Shown one piece after another: positions 24,748 to 36,914 of a stretch of DNA of 64,000 nucleotides (within the stretch, counting starts at the first letter, position 1; the number at the start of each line of letters is the position of its first letter). Source of the DNA: Rutidosis leptorrhynchoides. Taxonomy: Eukaryota; Streptophyta; Magnoliopsida; Asterales; Asteraceae. The notes under the pieces were generated by a model. It ran no database searches and was not told the DNA's origin. It saw only the letters and a list, made by a program, of their open reading frames with translations. The DNA lies in assembly GCF_046630445.1 (NCBI RefSeq), contig NC_092337.1:189106501-189170500 (forward strand). Direction: 5' to 3'. A program made the translations under genes and the position numbers.

Positions 24748-25440
24748 CTACGCATAAAATTTCTTTAAATTCATTGCATTCCAAGCTCTTTCATATTGCT
24801 CGCCGGAAGGCGCAGCAAGCATGTATGATCCATTCTGATTTACTTTTGTGACCTTATAAGGTCCTTCCCATTTTGGGGCTAGCTTTCCAAATTTGATTTG
24901 CCTGCTTGCCTCATTATCACGTAGTACTAAATCACCTACTTCAAACTGCACATGCTGCACTTTCTTGCTGTAATATTTTGCCATTTTATGCTTGTGATCT
25001 GCTTGTCGGATGGCGGCCATCAACCTTCTTTCCTCCAACAAGTTGAGATTCTCCCTTAATGCCTCAGAATTAGCCTCAACATCAAATGCCATAATGCGTT
25101 ACGTTGGTACACATATTTCAGCCGGTATCACTGCCTCTGTTCCATACACTAGACTGAAAGGTGTTTCCCCCGTGCTCCGCTTTGGCGTCGTCCGGTATGC
25201 CCACAACACATTTGGCAGCTCATCCACCCATCGAGTTTGACTCAGACCCAACCGTGCCTTAATGACAGCAACGATTTCCTTGTTGGTAACCTCCACTTGT
25301 CCGTTCGCTTGAGGATGAGCAACAGATGTAAAGTTTTGCTTTATGCCCAGCTCTTCACACCAACTCCGAAATGGATTTTCTGCAAATTGCTTGCCGTTAT
25401 CGCTGACTATTTCATTTGGCACCCCATAACGGCATACATT
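24748..25440 (-). pseudogene. Integrase C-terminal part of Tat element
   Basis: Shows the end of the integrase catalytic core (VPNEIVSDNGKQF, then HPQANGQVEVTNK) and the following C-terminal region (FEVGDLVLRD, KLAPKWEGPYKV, MNLKKFYA) typical of Athila/Tat integrases. There is no chromodomain, which separates it from the Tekay elements nearby. It is cut off on the right by the inserted LTR at 25441, and it is a broken fossil. Confidence 0.8.
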
Positions 25441-28400
25441 TAACACCCCGCCAAAATACCATCTGACGGTGTTTTAATTCCGGTCTCACAGTTAACAGTT
25501 ACGCCCTCTATATGAGACGTTTAAAGCAATCGCATTTAATTTTATTTAAAAAAAATTAACTTTCAAAAGCACAAGTCAATAATCCCAAAACAGAAACACT
25601 ATTGTGATCGTAACCACAAGCCAACAGTATTTAAACAGTATAAAAGTTTTAAATGCGAAAGTAAATAATGTTCTTTAAAATCAAATGCTGACTCCACGGC
25701 CAATCATGCAGCAAACACAGCGGAAGCATACCTCTTAAGGACCTGAGAATAACAACACGCAAAAACAGGTCAACAAATAATGTTGGTGAATCTACAGGTT
25801 TAAAGTAATGTAACAGTATCTGAAGAAAAATAGTTATCAGAGAAATAGTTTAGTTTCCTTAGCCACGAGATTCTATCGCTGCATACACCGAGCACCTGAA
25901 TACTAGCAATGACCCGAGTATAGATGCCACTATAACCGCCTTTACCTCCTAAAATGTTATACACCTGTACGAGTGTATCTAATGTTCAAAATAAATGCAC
26001 CACTGCTTTTATAGTGGGTGAGGTTGTCAACCTAACGGATCTGTCCATCTAAATTGTGCTTACACCGATGGTATTAAAAGTATTCAAGCTAGAGGCTTTT
26101 TGAACAAACTCATTATGCATATGTGTAGTACTCATGTCAATACAAAATATTTTAAAATGTAAATATAACAGCGTGTATTCTCATCCCTAAAAACATGTAA
26201 AAAGCGGGACTGTAGACTCACCTTTGAATAAGCTCGGAATGAAAGACAAATGACTTGTACGGTTTAGACCCGAGTAATGTAACCTAAGTATACGTATGTA
26301 GGTTGGTCAATATATGTATCTTATATAAGTGTGGTTTCACAGTGTACATTTTCTTATTGCTCGACTCGACGCGTTTCAAAGTAAAAGTCAACTATATCAT
26401 GCAAGTCAAACAAAGTCAACCGAAGTCAAACTTGATCAAAGTAGTCAACTAAAGTCAACATCAGTAGGTTCATATCATATATTGGTCAACATGTCAAACC
26501 TAAGTCAAATAATACGTTTTAGGTCATGAATGATCATTCTCACAATTTCAGTTTATCGTCATGCACAAAATTTATGAACACGTAGCATACGTAGCACATT
26601 ATCTCATAGTACAAAATTCAAGTAAATATGAAAAACTCCAGATCATAATTAGACTTAAAATCGATTCCAAAAAGTCTGGTCAGGGACTCATACGACAATT
26701 AAAAGTCAGGAATCAGAAGGGATACATTTGGGGTTTGCCAAGTCAGTTTCTGACCGCGCACTAATTTCATTTTGGCTATAACCGGAGTTAGGAACATGGA
26801 ATTAATACAAGACCAGTGGCCATAGTTCAAGGACAAATCAAAGTAATAGATATCAAAAATATAGAAACTTTTGTTTAGCCAATTGATACATTTTATTCGT
26901 GCAATTTGAACATTCAGTTTTCAGCTCAAATCAGAATTCACATAAAGTATGGCTCTATTGTACCCAATACATAAGGTTTTAGAGATGACATAAACTAACA
27001 ATAAGTCACATATCATATTAAGTTTCATTTTCCAGAAGCATACATACTCAATCAATATACAAAATTCACAAAGTACAAAACCGTGTTCAATTTACAGATT
27101 CGATTCCCATTTCGTTAGACACATTCGCATACGATTATCCGAAGATATAGATACAATTAGCCTATGATATCTACATGAAAGATGAAGTAATTTTTGTCTA
27201 TTTTTCAAATATGCAAAGTTTTAATCACAGAAGTTTCCACATTTTATCATATAATGCAAGTGCTGTATAAAACTACATTTACACTAATTTTAGCATATCT
27301 CGGGCTATACATAAGCAAACGACATGATATCCTAGTCTAACTTGAGTGTTTTTAAATTATATTTCCAGTGGTATAAGTCTCACATGCCAATTAATTGTCT
27401 ATCAATACCAGAATTCTGATAAAGCAACAAAAACACAACGATAATTCAAATCGACATAACTTAATCATACGGAAATGAAATCAAGCGAATCCAAAGCCTA
27501 AACTCAATATTTTTTCGCAAGGAATCTGATTATAACATCATAATCAACATTTGAAAAACTTAATTTTTCTGATCAAACAAATACAAATTCGTTTTTAAAC
27601 CCTAGCACATCAAACAATCAAAACAACGATTACAATTAACACGTACGCGTATAGACTTGAGCAATTGACAACATTACTATGAAACTTTATAAAAATCAGA
27701 TTTTTAAGAATTAGGGTTCATTCAAATATACCTTTGATCGCTATATTAAATACACCAACGCGTAGAGGAGATCGGGAATTACAACTTTCGTGTTCAGGGT
27801 TTTATCAAAAAGTGAAAATTGAAGGTGATAGTATGGTGGTGGTGGTCGACGATTTTGGGGAGGGAGGAGGGATCGACTGGAGTAATTTTTGTGAGGGTTT
27901 AATTAGTTTAGGTTAATCACAAGTATTTATATATAGCCCTAAAATAGATAAATACACATAAGTCCCTCAACTAATCCAACATTTAACAAAATAAAGGGGA
28001 GGGGGAGGGGGAGGGGGTCGGCCGATGGTCCCCATGGGATGGGTTCTCGGGCTCTCGTTTTGCAAAAACGTGTAATCGTGGTCCGTTTTAAGTGTCGTTT
28101 TATCGTACCAAAGGCCCGGAACGCTAACCCAATCGTTAAACGCAACCAATTGTCTAATTTATTAAAAACCCAATAAATTAAATATTTTAAAAGGTTAATA
28201 ATTAATAAAATTAATTATTAAAATAAACCTGAGCGTTTCGTTGTTCAAAAAAAGCTATTATCATAATCGTACCGTTTTTATCGTATTTCATTATTCGAAA
28301 TATTCATTTGAATAAAAATCAACCCATATCAAATATTAAAACCCTCCGAAGATCAAGTAAGCATTTAATACACCTAAACGCATAAAAGTTAAATAATCGC

Positions 28401-28458
28401 CGTTAAATAAACTAACGGAAGGTTAACGAAAGTAACGGAAAAATCAGGGTTGTTACAT
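25441..28458 (-). repeat. 3' LTR of minus-strand Tekay-like element
   Basis: Starts on the minus strand with TGTAACAACCCTG right after the polypurine region, and ends in GGCGGGGTGTTA at the junction with the Tat integrase. A TATATAAATA lies at 27924-27935 (minus). A block rich in gtcaa words occupies 26385-26510 and a G-run (gggagggggagg) lies near 28000. The donor-like and acceptor-like blocks shared with the other LTRs are at 26221 and 25743. Confidence 0.75.
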
Positions 28459-28559
28459 TACCCACCTGTTATTGAAAATTTCGTCCCAAAATTTTAGTGA
28501 TCGTCCGCTGAAGTAGTTTTCTCGAGAAACAATTACGGATACTTCAGCCTCATCTGGTC

Positions 28560-31065
28560 TTCACGCTCCCACGTGAACTCTGGTCCTCTTCACGCGTTTC
28601 ACCGAACTTTAACGATAGGAATTCTGCTTTGCTTCAACTGTCTGACCTCACGGCCCAAGATTTCAACAGGTTCCTTAATGAAATGAAGTTTGTCATCGAT
28701 ACGTAGTTCCTCTAAAGGAATAATTAAATTATCATCGGCTAGGCACTTCTTTAGATTGGACACATGAAAAACGTCATGAATATCGCTGAGTGCTTGTGGC
28801 AGTTCCAATCTGTAAGCTACTGGTCCAACTCTTTTGATTATCTCAAACGGTCCAACATATCTAGGACTCAGTTTACCTTGTTTCCCAAATCGTACAACAC
28901 CCTTCCAAGGTGATACTTTAAGCATAACTCTGTCACCAACTTGGAACTCTATGCCCTTCTGTCTAACATCGACGTAACTCTTTTGACGACTTTGAGCCGT
29001 TCTCAGTCGTTCCTGAAGCTGTAGCACTTTCTCAGTCGTCTCCTGAATATTCTCAGGACCTGTCAACTGACTATCTCCCAACTCGCTCCAACAAACGGGA
29101 GATCTACACTTCCTTCCATATAATGCCCTGAAAGGTGCAGCTTTAATACTCGCATGGTAGTTGTTATTGTATGAGAACTCAGCCAGTGGTAAATACTTAT
29201 CCCATCCGTTTCCGAAATCTATGACACATGCTCCCAACCTGTCTTCAAAAGTCTGAATAGTTCGTTCGCTCTGGCCATTCGCCTGGGGGTGATATGCTGT
29301 ACTCATATCTAAACGGGTCCCCATTGCTTTCTGCAATGATTTCCAAAACCTAGAAGTAAATCCGCTATCGCGGTTGGATATAATGGATATAGGCATTCCA
29401 TGCCTAGAGACGACTTAATGTAGATCTGAGCCAACTTCTCCATTCTATCGGTTTCCCTTATCGGTAAGAAGTGTGCGGACTTAGTGAGACGATCCACGAT
29501 AACCCAAATGGTATCGTGACCACCCGCCGTTCTCGGCAGTTTCGTAATAAAGTCCATGGAAATTCCTTCCCACTTCCACCGGGAAATCTCTGGTTGAATT
29601 AATAATCCTGATGGCTTCTGATGTTCAGCCTTGACTTTAGCGCAAGTCAAGCATTTCTTGACATAAGTAGCGATATCAGCTTTCAAATTTGGCCACCAAT
29701 AAAACGCCTTCAAATCCTGGTACATCTTATCTGATCCCGGATGAATTGAGTATCCTGACTTGTGTGCTTCCTCCAACACTAGTTCTCTCAATCCACCAAA
29801 CTTTGGTACCCAAATTCGGTTAGCAAAGTACCGTGTTCCGTCCTCCTTGACGTCAAACTTCTTATCCATCCCTTTGAGAAATTCAACATCAACATTCTCT
29901 TGTTTCATGGCTTCTTGTTGTGCTTCGCGGACTTGTGATGTGAGATTCGTACGGACAACTATATTAAGAGCTTTAACCCTAAGAGGTTTCTCTCGTTCCT
30001 TTCTGCTTAAGGCATCTGCCACAACATTCGCCTTACCCGGATGGTATTGAAGGTCGCAGTTATAACAGTTAAGTAGTTCCATCCAACGCCGTTGTCGCAT
30101 GTTGAGTTTCTTCTGATCAAATATGTGCTGTAAACTCTTATGGTCGGTGAAGATAGTGAACTTGGTTCCAAACAGGAAGTGTCTCCACGTTCTAAGTGCA
30201 AAGACAACTGCTCCTAACTCAAGGTCGTGCGTAGCGTAGTTCTGCTTGTTAATCTTTAAATGACGCGATCCATAAGCAATAACTTTGTTTCGTTGCATAA
30301 GCACGCAACCCATTCCTTGACGTGAGGCATCACAATAAACAACAAAATCTTCACTTCCCTCGGGTAGAGACAATACTAGTGCAGTTGTTAACTTCTCCTT
30401 CAACAACTGAAATGCAGTCTCTTGCAGTTCTGACCACTCAACTTCTTGCCCTTATGAGTCAACGCGGTTAATGGTCGAGCGATCTTAGAGAATCCTTCAT
30501 TGAATCTCTGGTAGTAACCAGTTAGACCCAAAAATTGCCTAATCTGCGTTGACGTCTTTGGAGTTTCCCAATTCTTAACCTACTCAATCTTTGCTGGATC
30601 GACCTGTATTCCATTGGCCCCTACAACATGGCCAAGGAATTGTACTTCTGGTAACCAAAAGTTACACTTAGAGAACTTTGCATATAACTGCTCTTCTTTA
30701 AGCATAGTCAAAATCAATCGTAGATGCTGTTCGTGCTCTTCTCTGTTCTTGGAGTACACCAATATATCATCAATGAATACGATGACGAATTTATCTAGGT
30801 ATGGCTTACACACACAGTTCATGAGGTCCAAGAACACTGCTGGTGCGTTAGTCAAACCCAACGACATCACTGTAAACTCATAATGTCCATAACGTGTTCT
30901 AAACGCTGTCTTCGAGGCATCAGCTTCTTTGACTCTCAATTGGTGATACCCTGACCTCAAATCGATCTTCGAATAACAACTGGATCCTTGTAGCTGATCA
31001 AATAAGTCATCAATCCTCGGTAGCGAATACGTATTCTTGATTGTCAACTTGTTAAATTCATATTG
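28560..31065 (-). pseudogene. pol region of minus-strand Tekay-like element
   Basis: Recognisable parts, from right to left, are an RT palm ([14 protein letters not shown]), RNase H ([27 protein letters not shown]), an integrase zinc finger and core ([29 protein letters not shown]), and an integrase C-terminus ([15 protein letters not shown]) with a chromodomain-like end. The amino acid sequence is very close to that of the intact copy in this window. It is broken in several places and is not a host gene. Confidence 0.85.
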
Positions 31066-31448
31066 TTAAACAAATGAACATGAGCTTATCTTTTGTTATA
31101 CCATATATATCCGTCCGTCACTCACTTTTCATCAGTGGAAAAACTGACGAAAACTAGCAGAATATTACGAGGCGTCAGTTAGTCAATTTGGGTACCATCA
31201 ATTCTGTATGTAACGATTTTGAAACCGCCCGTGACTTTCTTCAGCAGCCAATCATTGATTTTTTTATTTAATAAATATATATTTTCTATTATTAATATAT
31301 ATTTTTTCCACCCCATTTTCAATCAGATTTGAGCACATCACCCTACCTTATATTTGACACAAAAAACTGACACGGCGGTTACAAAATGTCAGAAACAGAC
31401 AATTCCATGTCACGAGCAGATTGCACTTTTTAGCCAAAAAATTTACTA

Positions 31449-32090
31449 AATATGGTTCTGCCGAAACGTATGGATTGGGTGTTCGCGCCAAAGATTTGTG
31501 GGGTGCACCTGGTCGATCAGCTATCGCAAAGAGAATGCTCAGCTGAAGCCCGGAAAAGCAGAACTTGTTGATGAAAATGTTAGGTTAAAAGCCCAGTTGG
31601 CATAAAAGCAGAAGGGTTCGGGTGTGCAGAATGATGGTTCGGTTGTTCATGCTTCGGGTGTCCAACGTTTAAAGGTATGTTTCAAATTAATAGCTTACTG
31701 TTTTTCTACCCTTTTAGTGTTCATGAATGGTTTTTTTTTTTAAAATAAAATTTAGGTGAGAGACGAGGTTTTTATAAAAGACATTGCAAACAATGAGAAG
31801 GTGGCAAGAGGAAGGTTGAGGAGCCTGGATTCAAGAACGGTTGTTTTGGGGACAGAAATTGGACCTGATTGGTGTGAGGTCGAGGATTAAGTGGCCATAA
31901 ATAAAGATCAAGCTTTGTTTAGGCAACATGATCATTTGGTGTACATTCATGACTTCATTGGTACGTCTATTGCTTGGCCTACTGCGGTATGTCCTTGTTA
32001 AATTTGTAATAATTAAGATTAAGATTAATTTTATAATGTGCACCTTTATGCTTATACATGGTTGGTTTAAATGTAGGTGGTACGTGATGA
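31449..32090 (+). pseudogene. TNP1/En-Spm-like protein remnant
   Basis: Exon-like blocks are visible. One (about 31449-31674) encodes a Leu- and Lys-patterned coiled-coil segment (LVDENVRLKAQLA) and ends at a GTATGT donor at 31675. The next (31756-31986) encodes KVARGRLRSLDSRTVVLG, then DFIGTSIAWPTA, the sort of C-terminal domain seen in plant CACTA ORF1 proteins, and ends at a GTATGT donor at 31987. A third starts after an AG at 32075-32076. Stop codons at 31533, 31611, 31888 and within the third block show that it is dead. The family assignment is from memory of the IAWP ending, so it is moderately sure. Confidence 0.55.
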
Positions 32091-32435
32091 TTGATCAAGA
32101 TGGATGGTGGTGGGTTGAAGACTTTGTGTGTTTGTTAATGTTGGTCGGTTTGATTATGAATGTTTGAACATGAATATTGTTTTATGAGTTTGTGTGTTTG
32201 AGACAATCTGTTGATGTATGTGTTGGTGTGTTTGAGACAATGATCTATTGATGTTAAACATGTTCCTTTTGTGATGTTATATTGATTAAAACAATATTAT
32301 TGTAATTGTAATGTGGTGATCAATATTATGTTTTATATTTGATATTTGTTTTGTAATTTAAAATTTTAAAATTATTGTAATTGTAATGAATAATACATTG
32401 ATGCATCAAAAGAAACTGGATCCAAACCGGGTCTA

Positions 32436-32640
32436 AAAGGCCCAAATAGCTGAAGCAGGCCCGAAAGGCCCAAATGGCTGAATCAGGCCCGTAAGGCCCA
32501 AATATTATTACCAGGCACAAAAGGCCCAGTAAGCTTAAACGTGACGACATGCCCAATTAGTAAAATCGGACCTAAAAGGTCCAATTGTCTGAACTGCGCT
32601 CGAAAGACCCAATTACCATAACCCGGCCCAAAACCCGATA
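32436..32640. repeat. 28-bp minisatellite, about seven units
   Basis: Successive 28-bp units begin aggcccaaat or a variant and contain gctgaa and aggcccgaa. The first three units are close copies; later ones drift (aggtccaatt, agacccaatt). The array lies in the non-coding part of the CACTA-like element. Confidence 0.75.
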
Positions 32641-32689
32641 TGGACCTGAATATCCGAACCGGATATTCGAAAACTCCTATGACTTGTTA

Positions 32690-33250
32690 AAACGTTTTTT
32701 GTGGTACTAAACAAACATCTACTTATATTAGGACCCTCTTTTTGTGGTACTTAGGACCCTTTTTTGTGGTACTAAATTAACATCATTTTGTGGTCCTAAA
32801 AAACTTAGGACTCTTATATTGGTACTAATGTAAGTTATCTTCATATTATGACTCTTTTTTCTTAGTACTAACCTACTATATTTTTATAGTAGGACCATTT
32901 TTTGAGTATTTAAATAGTTAATAATTTTTTTAGGACGTTTTTATTGGTACTAACATAGTTTATTTTTATGTTAGAACACTTTTTTGGGGTCTATATATGC
33001 TCTAACAATACAAATTTAGGCGTCATATAGTGTTTTAAGGACCCTTTTGAGCGTCTCAAAATATTATAAAGTATCATAAGACCCTTTCGATGTAGTTTAT
33101 AAGATTCAAAAAATGTCCTATAAGCCTATATGGCTTTTAGGAGACTTTTTATCTATTACGACCGCTCTTATTGTGGCGCGCAGTTTGATGGTCCTATCAG
33201 GCTAAATGTCTTAATAATGGGCTTTTTAGGACACTTATGGGGTCCTAAGA
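32690..33250. repeat. Subterminal short-repeat region
   Basis: Words of the type taggaccctttttgtggtac occur in many decayed copies, spaced 20-60 bp. They include tttttgtggtactaa at least three times and rggacnctttt about ten times. This pattern fits the transposase-binding subterminal regions of CACTA elements. Confidence 0.55.
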
Positions 33251-33268
33251 TGACAGTTTTTCATAGTC

Positions 33269-34313
33269 ACGGTTACAAATGGTGTTATAAATATCTTTTA
33301 TAAAGCATATTTGTCATTTATTATCTTTTCGACTCAGTTGGTCACTGAAGTATCGTTTATTATGCCGTTAATTCCTCTTACTAACGACCATTAACAAAAT
33401 CTCGTTAAGTCGAGACACGTTCCTATCATGTTTCATTATTTTTTAGTTCTTTCACCCCCTTCATCCCTACTAAAATCACATCGTCATTCCCATTTTTCCT
33501 TGTGTTGAACTCAACCCTTCAGCCCATCTCATCTTGTTCCATGGTTTCATGTTGTGTGGCATTCGCATTTAATACCTCGACACACTTTTGTTCTATGGTT
33601 GCTAATGGGAGAAAAACTTAAAACTCAAGACAAGATGAGAAGCTAAAAAATTCGAGGGGGGCAAGCCTTGTTGTGTCCCTTGTGTAGTCAATGTTCTGAT
33701 TCGCATAGTCACCTCTTTTCATTGCAGCTACACAAGAGATATTTGGTTGAAAGGTCAACAACTGATTTCTCCTTAACTGCATTCGAATAACTGGACATCT
33801 TTTACGGAGCATTTATCCCCGATAGGTTCGAATCCGCGTGATGGTTCAAAACTGCTTTCAAATATTCTTTGAGATTCTATTTAGAGCAAGACAAAAATGG
33901 GCGGCCGGAGAGCCACCGCGACGGCGGCAATCAACCATCCACTCTCGAGATTCATATTGATCAACTGAACTTCGCGAGACTGGTGAATGTCTATTGTCTA
34001 TACACCAATCTTTTTGATTTCATTTTCAGTAGCCAAACTAATTGACCAACAATGTAAAACAAAGAAGCGAAACATATAAAAATGAAAAAATATAGGATTC
34101 AGGCGTGTTTTTGCAAGAACAAAAGAAAAAGAAAGGAAGGAAAGGACAAAGAGTTCACATGAATTCAAACATTCAATTATGATTCAAATGTCAAAGTACA
34201 TTACATTGCACAAAGAAAATTTCAACACATGATTCCCAATCAATGTAGTCAACATGAGGACTTTAGTTGAAAAATTCAGCCGAATTTCACAAACAAAAAC
34301 ACAAGTAAGAAAC
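33269..34313. other. Intergenic, no gene recognised
   Basis: Contains C/T-rich sequence around 33430-33600 and a short GC-rich patch (gcggccggagagccaccgcg) near 33900. The short minus-strand open frame at 33618-33812 has no recognisable domain. The last few hundred bases before 34314 are the likely 3' UTR of the coiled-coil gene. Confidence 0.5.
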
Positions 34314-36047
34314 TTAGATGTTTGCAGCACTAAGTGCCATTACCTTGCATTGTTCATTCATGGCCAACAATTGAGCCTCTTTCTTATCAAGACGAGCACT
34401 TAATTTCATGTTTTCATCCATAAGTTTCTGCACTTCTGCCTCTTTCTGCATCTTTTCACTCTCCAACTGCGTTGTCTTCACAACTAACCTGTTCACAAAA
34501 AAATAAAAATAATAAAAAAATATTTTAAAAAGCAACAGTTTCCAAACAACAGAATTTGGTTTTGATTATATTAAAACTGACCGTTCAAAAAGCCTCTCGA
34601 TGGTCTGAAACTGCTTCTCCGAAGAAACAAGTGTTTCTCTAACACTTATAAGACTACTAACATAAGATTTTAACGATTCAAAATCTTGTTTAACTCGAGT
34701 AAGCTCCTGTTCATTTTCAGCAGCCCGTTGCCTTTGTCTAGAAGTTTCTTCAACTAAATCCTCAACCCTTTGTCTCATTTCATTCAAAATACAGTTTGTA
34801 CCCAATGCAAAACGATCCATTTCATCTAATTTTTCAGACATGGTTTCAATCTGAATCGTCTTCTTTTTAATCTCTTCTTGACCTAAACTTACTTTCTGTT
34901 TCGCATTACTACTTTCAGATTCAGCCACTAATACCCTCTTCACTAAAGATTCCATTACATCGGTAACCGTTTGTACACTACTCAGTATTTCACCCATATA
35001 ACTCCCGTCTTGTTCATCAACAACACCTAATTGACTATTAATTGCAATCATTTTTTCAACCTCACGAGATTCAAAGTTGGAAAGATTAACATTTCCAGAC
35101 CAATTAGACATAGGTGTGCCAGTTCGATCAATGAAACCTTCAGCATCTGATTGTTTAATGCCACATGATGTTAAGGCTAACTGAGGAATTGTAATTATTC
35201 TTGCTTTTGATTCCAAATACGTCAACAACGTTGTTGTCGTTTTTACTCTTCGCCAAAGAAGATCCAATTCCTTTTTGGCATCGTTACTTGATTCATGCAT
35301 ACATGAATTGACTTCAACGAGTTTTGTTTGTAATAAGTCAATTTGAGACTTTCCTCGCTCCAATTCCTGGTTCCAAACTGTTTGTGTTTTGTTTAGTTGA
35401 GAGTTAAAGGTATCTTCCTGACCCGCCATTAATTATCTAAAAAAAAAGAACCACCATATATTAGAACCGAATTTTAGTATAAAACTATAAGCTAGCGTAT
35501 AACAACGTATTCGAAATCCAATTTGTGTACCAATGCATATACAACGAATTACTGTAAGCAAGCGCCAATAAACATGTATACATACAACATACATTTTAAG
35601 AAATCCAATTTACGTCTTCATAATTAGGTTTCCGTCAATTTCATCACTAATTTTGAAGTGAATCAGAACTAATTTTACTTTCAGTTTACTGTTGATATGT
35701 ATATGTATGCAATTTATACATCACAAAAAGGTTGTACCAAATCAGCAAACGCGAAAAGAAACACAATTTAAAGCCAAATACACGAACAAGTTCATCATAA
35801 GTTTCAATCAAGAACACGTGAACGAAGATCATACAAATTAAGTGTTAATTTAACATCTGCTCCCAAAGATCAAAACTCTAACATCTAGAATCATGAATTG
35901 ATTGAACTTTTAGTGAATAAAAACATGGCAAGGTATTTAATTTCAATTAGTCTTGATTATATATAATCTGATGAAACCCTAACACGATCAGGTAAAGAAA
36001 ACGATAAAGATAAAATTGAAAGGGGGGAATATGGGATTAGGGTTACC
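34314..36047 (-). CDS. Conserved plant coiled-coil protein (340 aa, two coding exons)
   Basis: The coding exons are 35429-34582 and 34488-34314. The 93-bp intron has a GT donor at 34581 and an AG acceptor at 34489. Splicing joins QTIERLFER to LVVKTTQLESEK in frame and gives 340 residues ending MALSAANI. The start MAGQEDTFNSQLNKTQ is chosen because an acceptor-like tttttttttag lies about 10 bp upstream, so a 5'-UTR intron probably runs from a donor at 36046 (AAG/GTAACC) to there, with a leader exon from 36047 towards 36130. The protein is largely alpha-helical, with heptads around residues 10-50 and 190-335, and has no membrane segment or signal. The RQRQRAAENEQEL and AMNEQCKVMAL stretches look like a family conserved in land plants that I recall being labelled ribonuclease P subunit p38-like. 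That label is weak and the function is unknown. It looks intact. Confidence 0.85.
35440..36046 (-). other. Probable 5'-UTR intron of the coiled-coil gene
   Basis: On the minus strand the donor is AAG/GTAACC at 36046 and the acceptor is a long T run then AG, just upstream of the ATG. A first intron of about 0.6 kb in the leader is common in plant genes. Inferred from sequence; no transcript is available. Confidence 0.55.
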
Positions 36048-36130
36048 TTAGCGTTTGTGGATTCAAGAAATCTGGGAGGTAATGAGTATCGATTGGGAGC
36101 GTAAAGATGAAGCAATCGGGTTGTTAGGTG

Positions 36131-36914
36131 ATTTTAATTTCTTATGATTGCTTCTTGTTTATGAACTTGTTGGATCAATTTTGTTGTTGTTGTTGTTTGG
36201 TCTTTAACATTTCCTCCACGCCCTTCAATTTTCCATTTTACAGGTTTAATCAAGGATTTTGGAAAGGTTCTATTCTTATTTTTTACTACCATCTTTTATT
36301 AGAGCTTTCTATTTATTTATTTATTTATTTATTTATTTACAATTTCTCAATTTATTACCATTATTATTATTATTAATTACAGTATATTATAATTATACTA
36401 ATTATAATATAATTATGGTGAGATTTTGTAAAACACTAGGTCGTCTTGAACCGGTAGAGTTATCCCGGGTTGACCCTTGTCGACCTATTTTTTTAGTTAC
36501 GTTTTTTAGAACTTTTTTTCTTCATATTATTCCTTCTCTTTCATTCCTTTATTTCTTAAACATTTAATTAATCGACCGTTAACAGCCTTATTCAAAAATA
36601 AACTATATTCTATAATAAAAAAGAACCCCATAATAAAGCTTTTTCCTATAACTTTCTTTTACATCATTTTTCCTTTATTTTTTTACTGTTTAATTGTCTG
36701 ACCGTAAACTCTTTTGTTTTAAACGTTCAATTAACTAAACGTTTTAAACGTTCAATTAACTAAACGTTAACCGACGAGAAATCATCTCGCAGCGAAGCGC
36801 GAACTTTTTATACTCGTTTGTTACTAATATTAGTACTGGAAAATTAAATGAAGATTCCTTCATAATGACGTTAATGAAGATTGTTAGTTAGCGGATCGGA
36901 TTATAAATGGCAAT
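36131..36914. other. Intergenic, with simple repeat and Helitron-like tail
   Basis: Holds an (ATTT)n run at 36311-36340, then AT-rich sequence. At about 36720-36766 the 23-bp word aaacgttcaattaactaaac plus gtt occurs twice in tandem. Shortly after comes atctcgcagcgaagcgcgaac then tttttatactcg, which resembles the GC-rich hairpin and tail of plant Helitrons but lacks a clean CTAG end. Confidence 0.35.

Larger units (their letters stand above)
21043..25440 (-). mobile_element. Tat-lineage Ty3 retrotransposon, 3' part
   Basis: Minus-strand element whose visible parts, from right to left, are the C-terminal integrase region (24748-25440), an antisense ORF region read from the plus strand (22037-23824), a polypurine region (ggggggac as read on the minus strand, near 21624) and a 3' LTR (21043-21615). 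The order pol, antisense ORF, LTR fits the Tat/Retand lineage. The 5' half is missing because a Tekay-like element landed in the integrase region. It is a broken fossil, with several breaks in the antisense ORF region alone. Confidence 0.8.
25441..31065 (-). mobile_element. Tekay-like Ty3 chromovirus, 5'-truncated
   Basis: Minus-strand element consisting of a 3.0-kb 3' LTR (25441-28458), the polypurine/hairpin region (28459-28494) and a pol region with parts in order reverse transcriptase, RNase H, integrase and chromodomain-like tail. The tail [11 protein letters not shown] and the surrounding IN C-terminus are close to those of the intact Tekay element at 50.9-60.5 kb. The 5' LTR, gag, protease and start of RT are absent. 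The element is a fossil with several breaks. It inserted into the integrase region of the Tat element. Confidence 0.85.
31130..33268 (+). mobile_element. Degraded CACTA (En/Spm)-like DNA transposon
   Basis: Three signs point the same way. First, a spliced coding relic at 31449-32090 resembles the plant TNP1/En/Spm protein (Transposase_23-like). Second, 32690-33250 is packed with short repeats such as aggaccctttttgtggtacta in both exact and decayed form, as expected of subterminal repeats. Third, the possible ends cagtggaaaaactg (31133-31146) and cagtttttcatagtc (33254-33268) are inverted and similar. The right end, read inward, is GACTATGAAAAACTG, one base from a CACTA start. The left end is poorer and no 3-bp target repeat can be fixed. 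There is no TNP2-type transposase. Confidence 0.55.

Noticed and set aside
33815-33840. B-box-like ggttcgaatcc
   Set aside because: No A box or tRNA fold upstream at the right distance; likely chance or a tiny relic.
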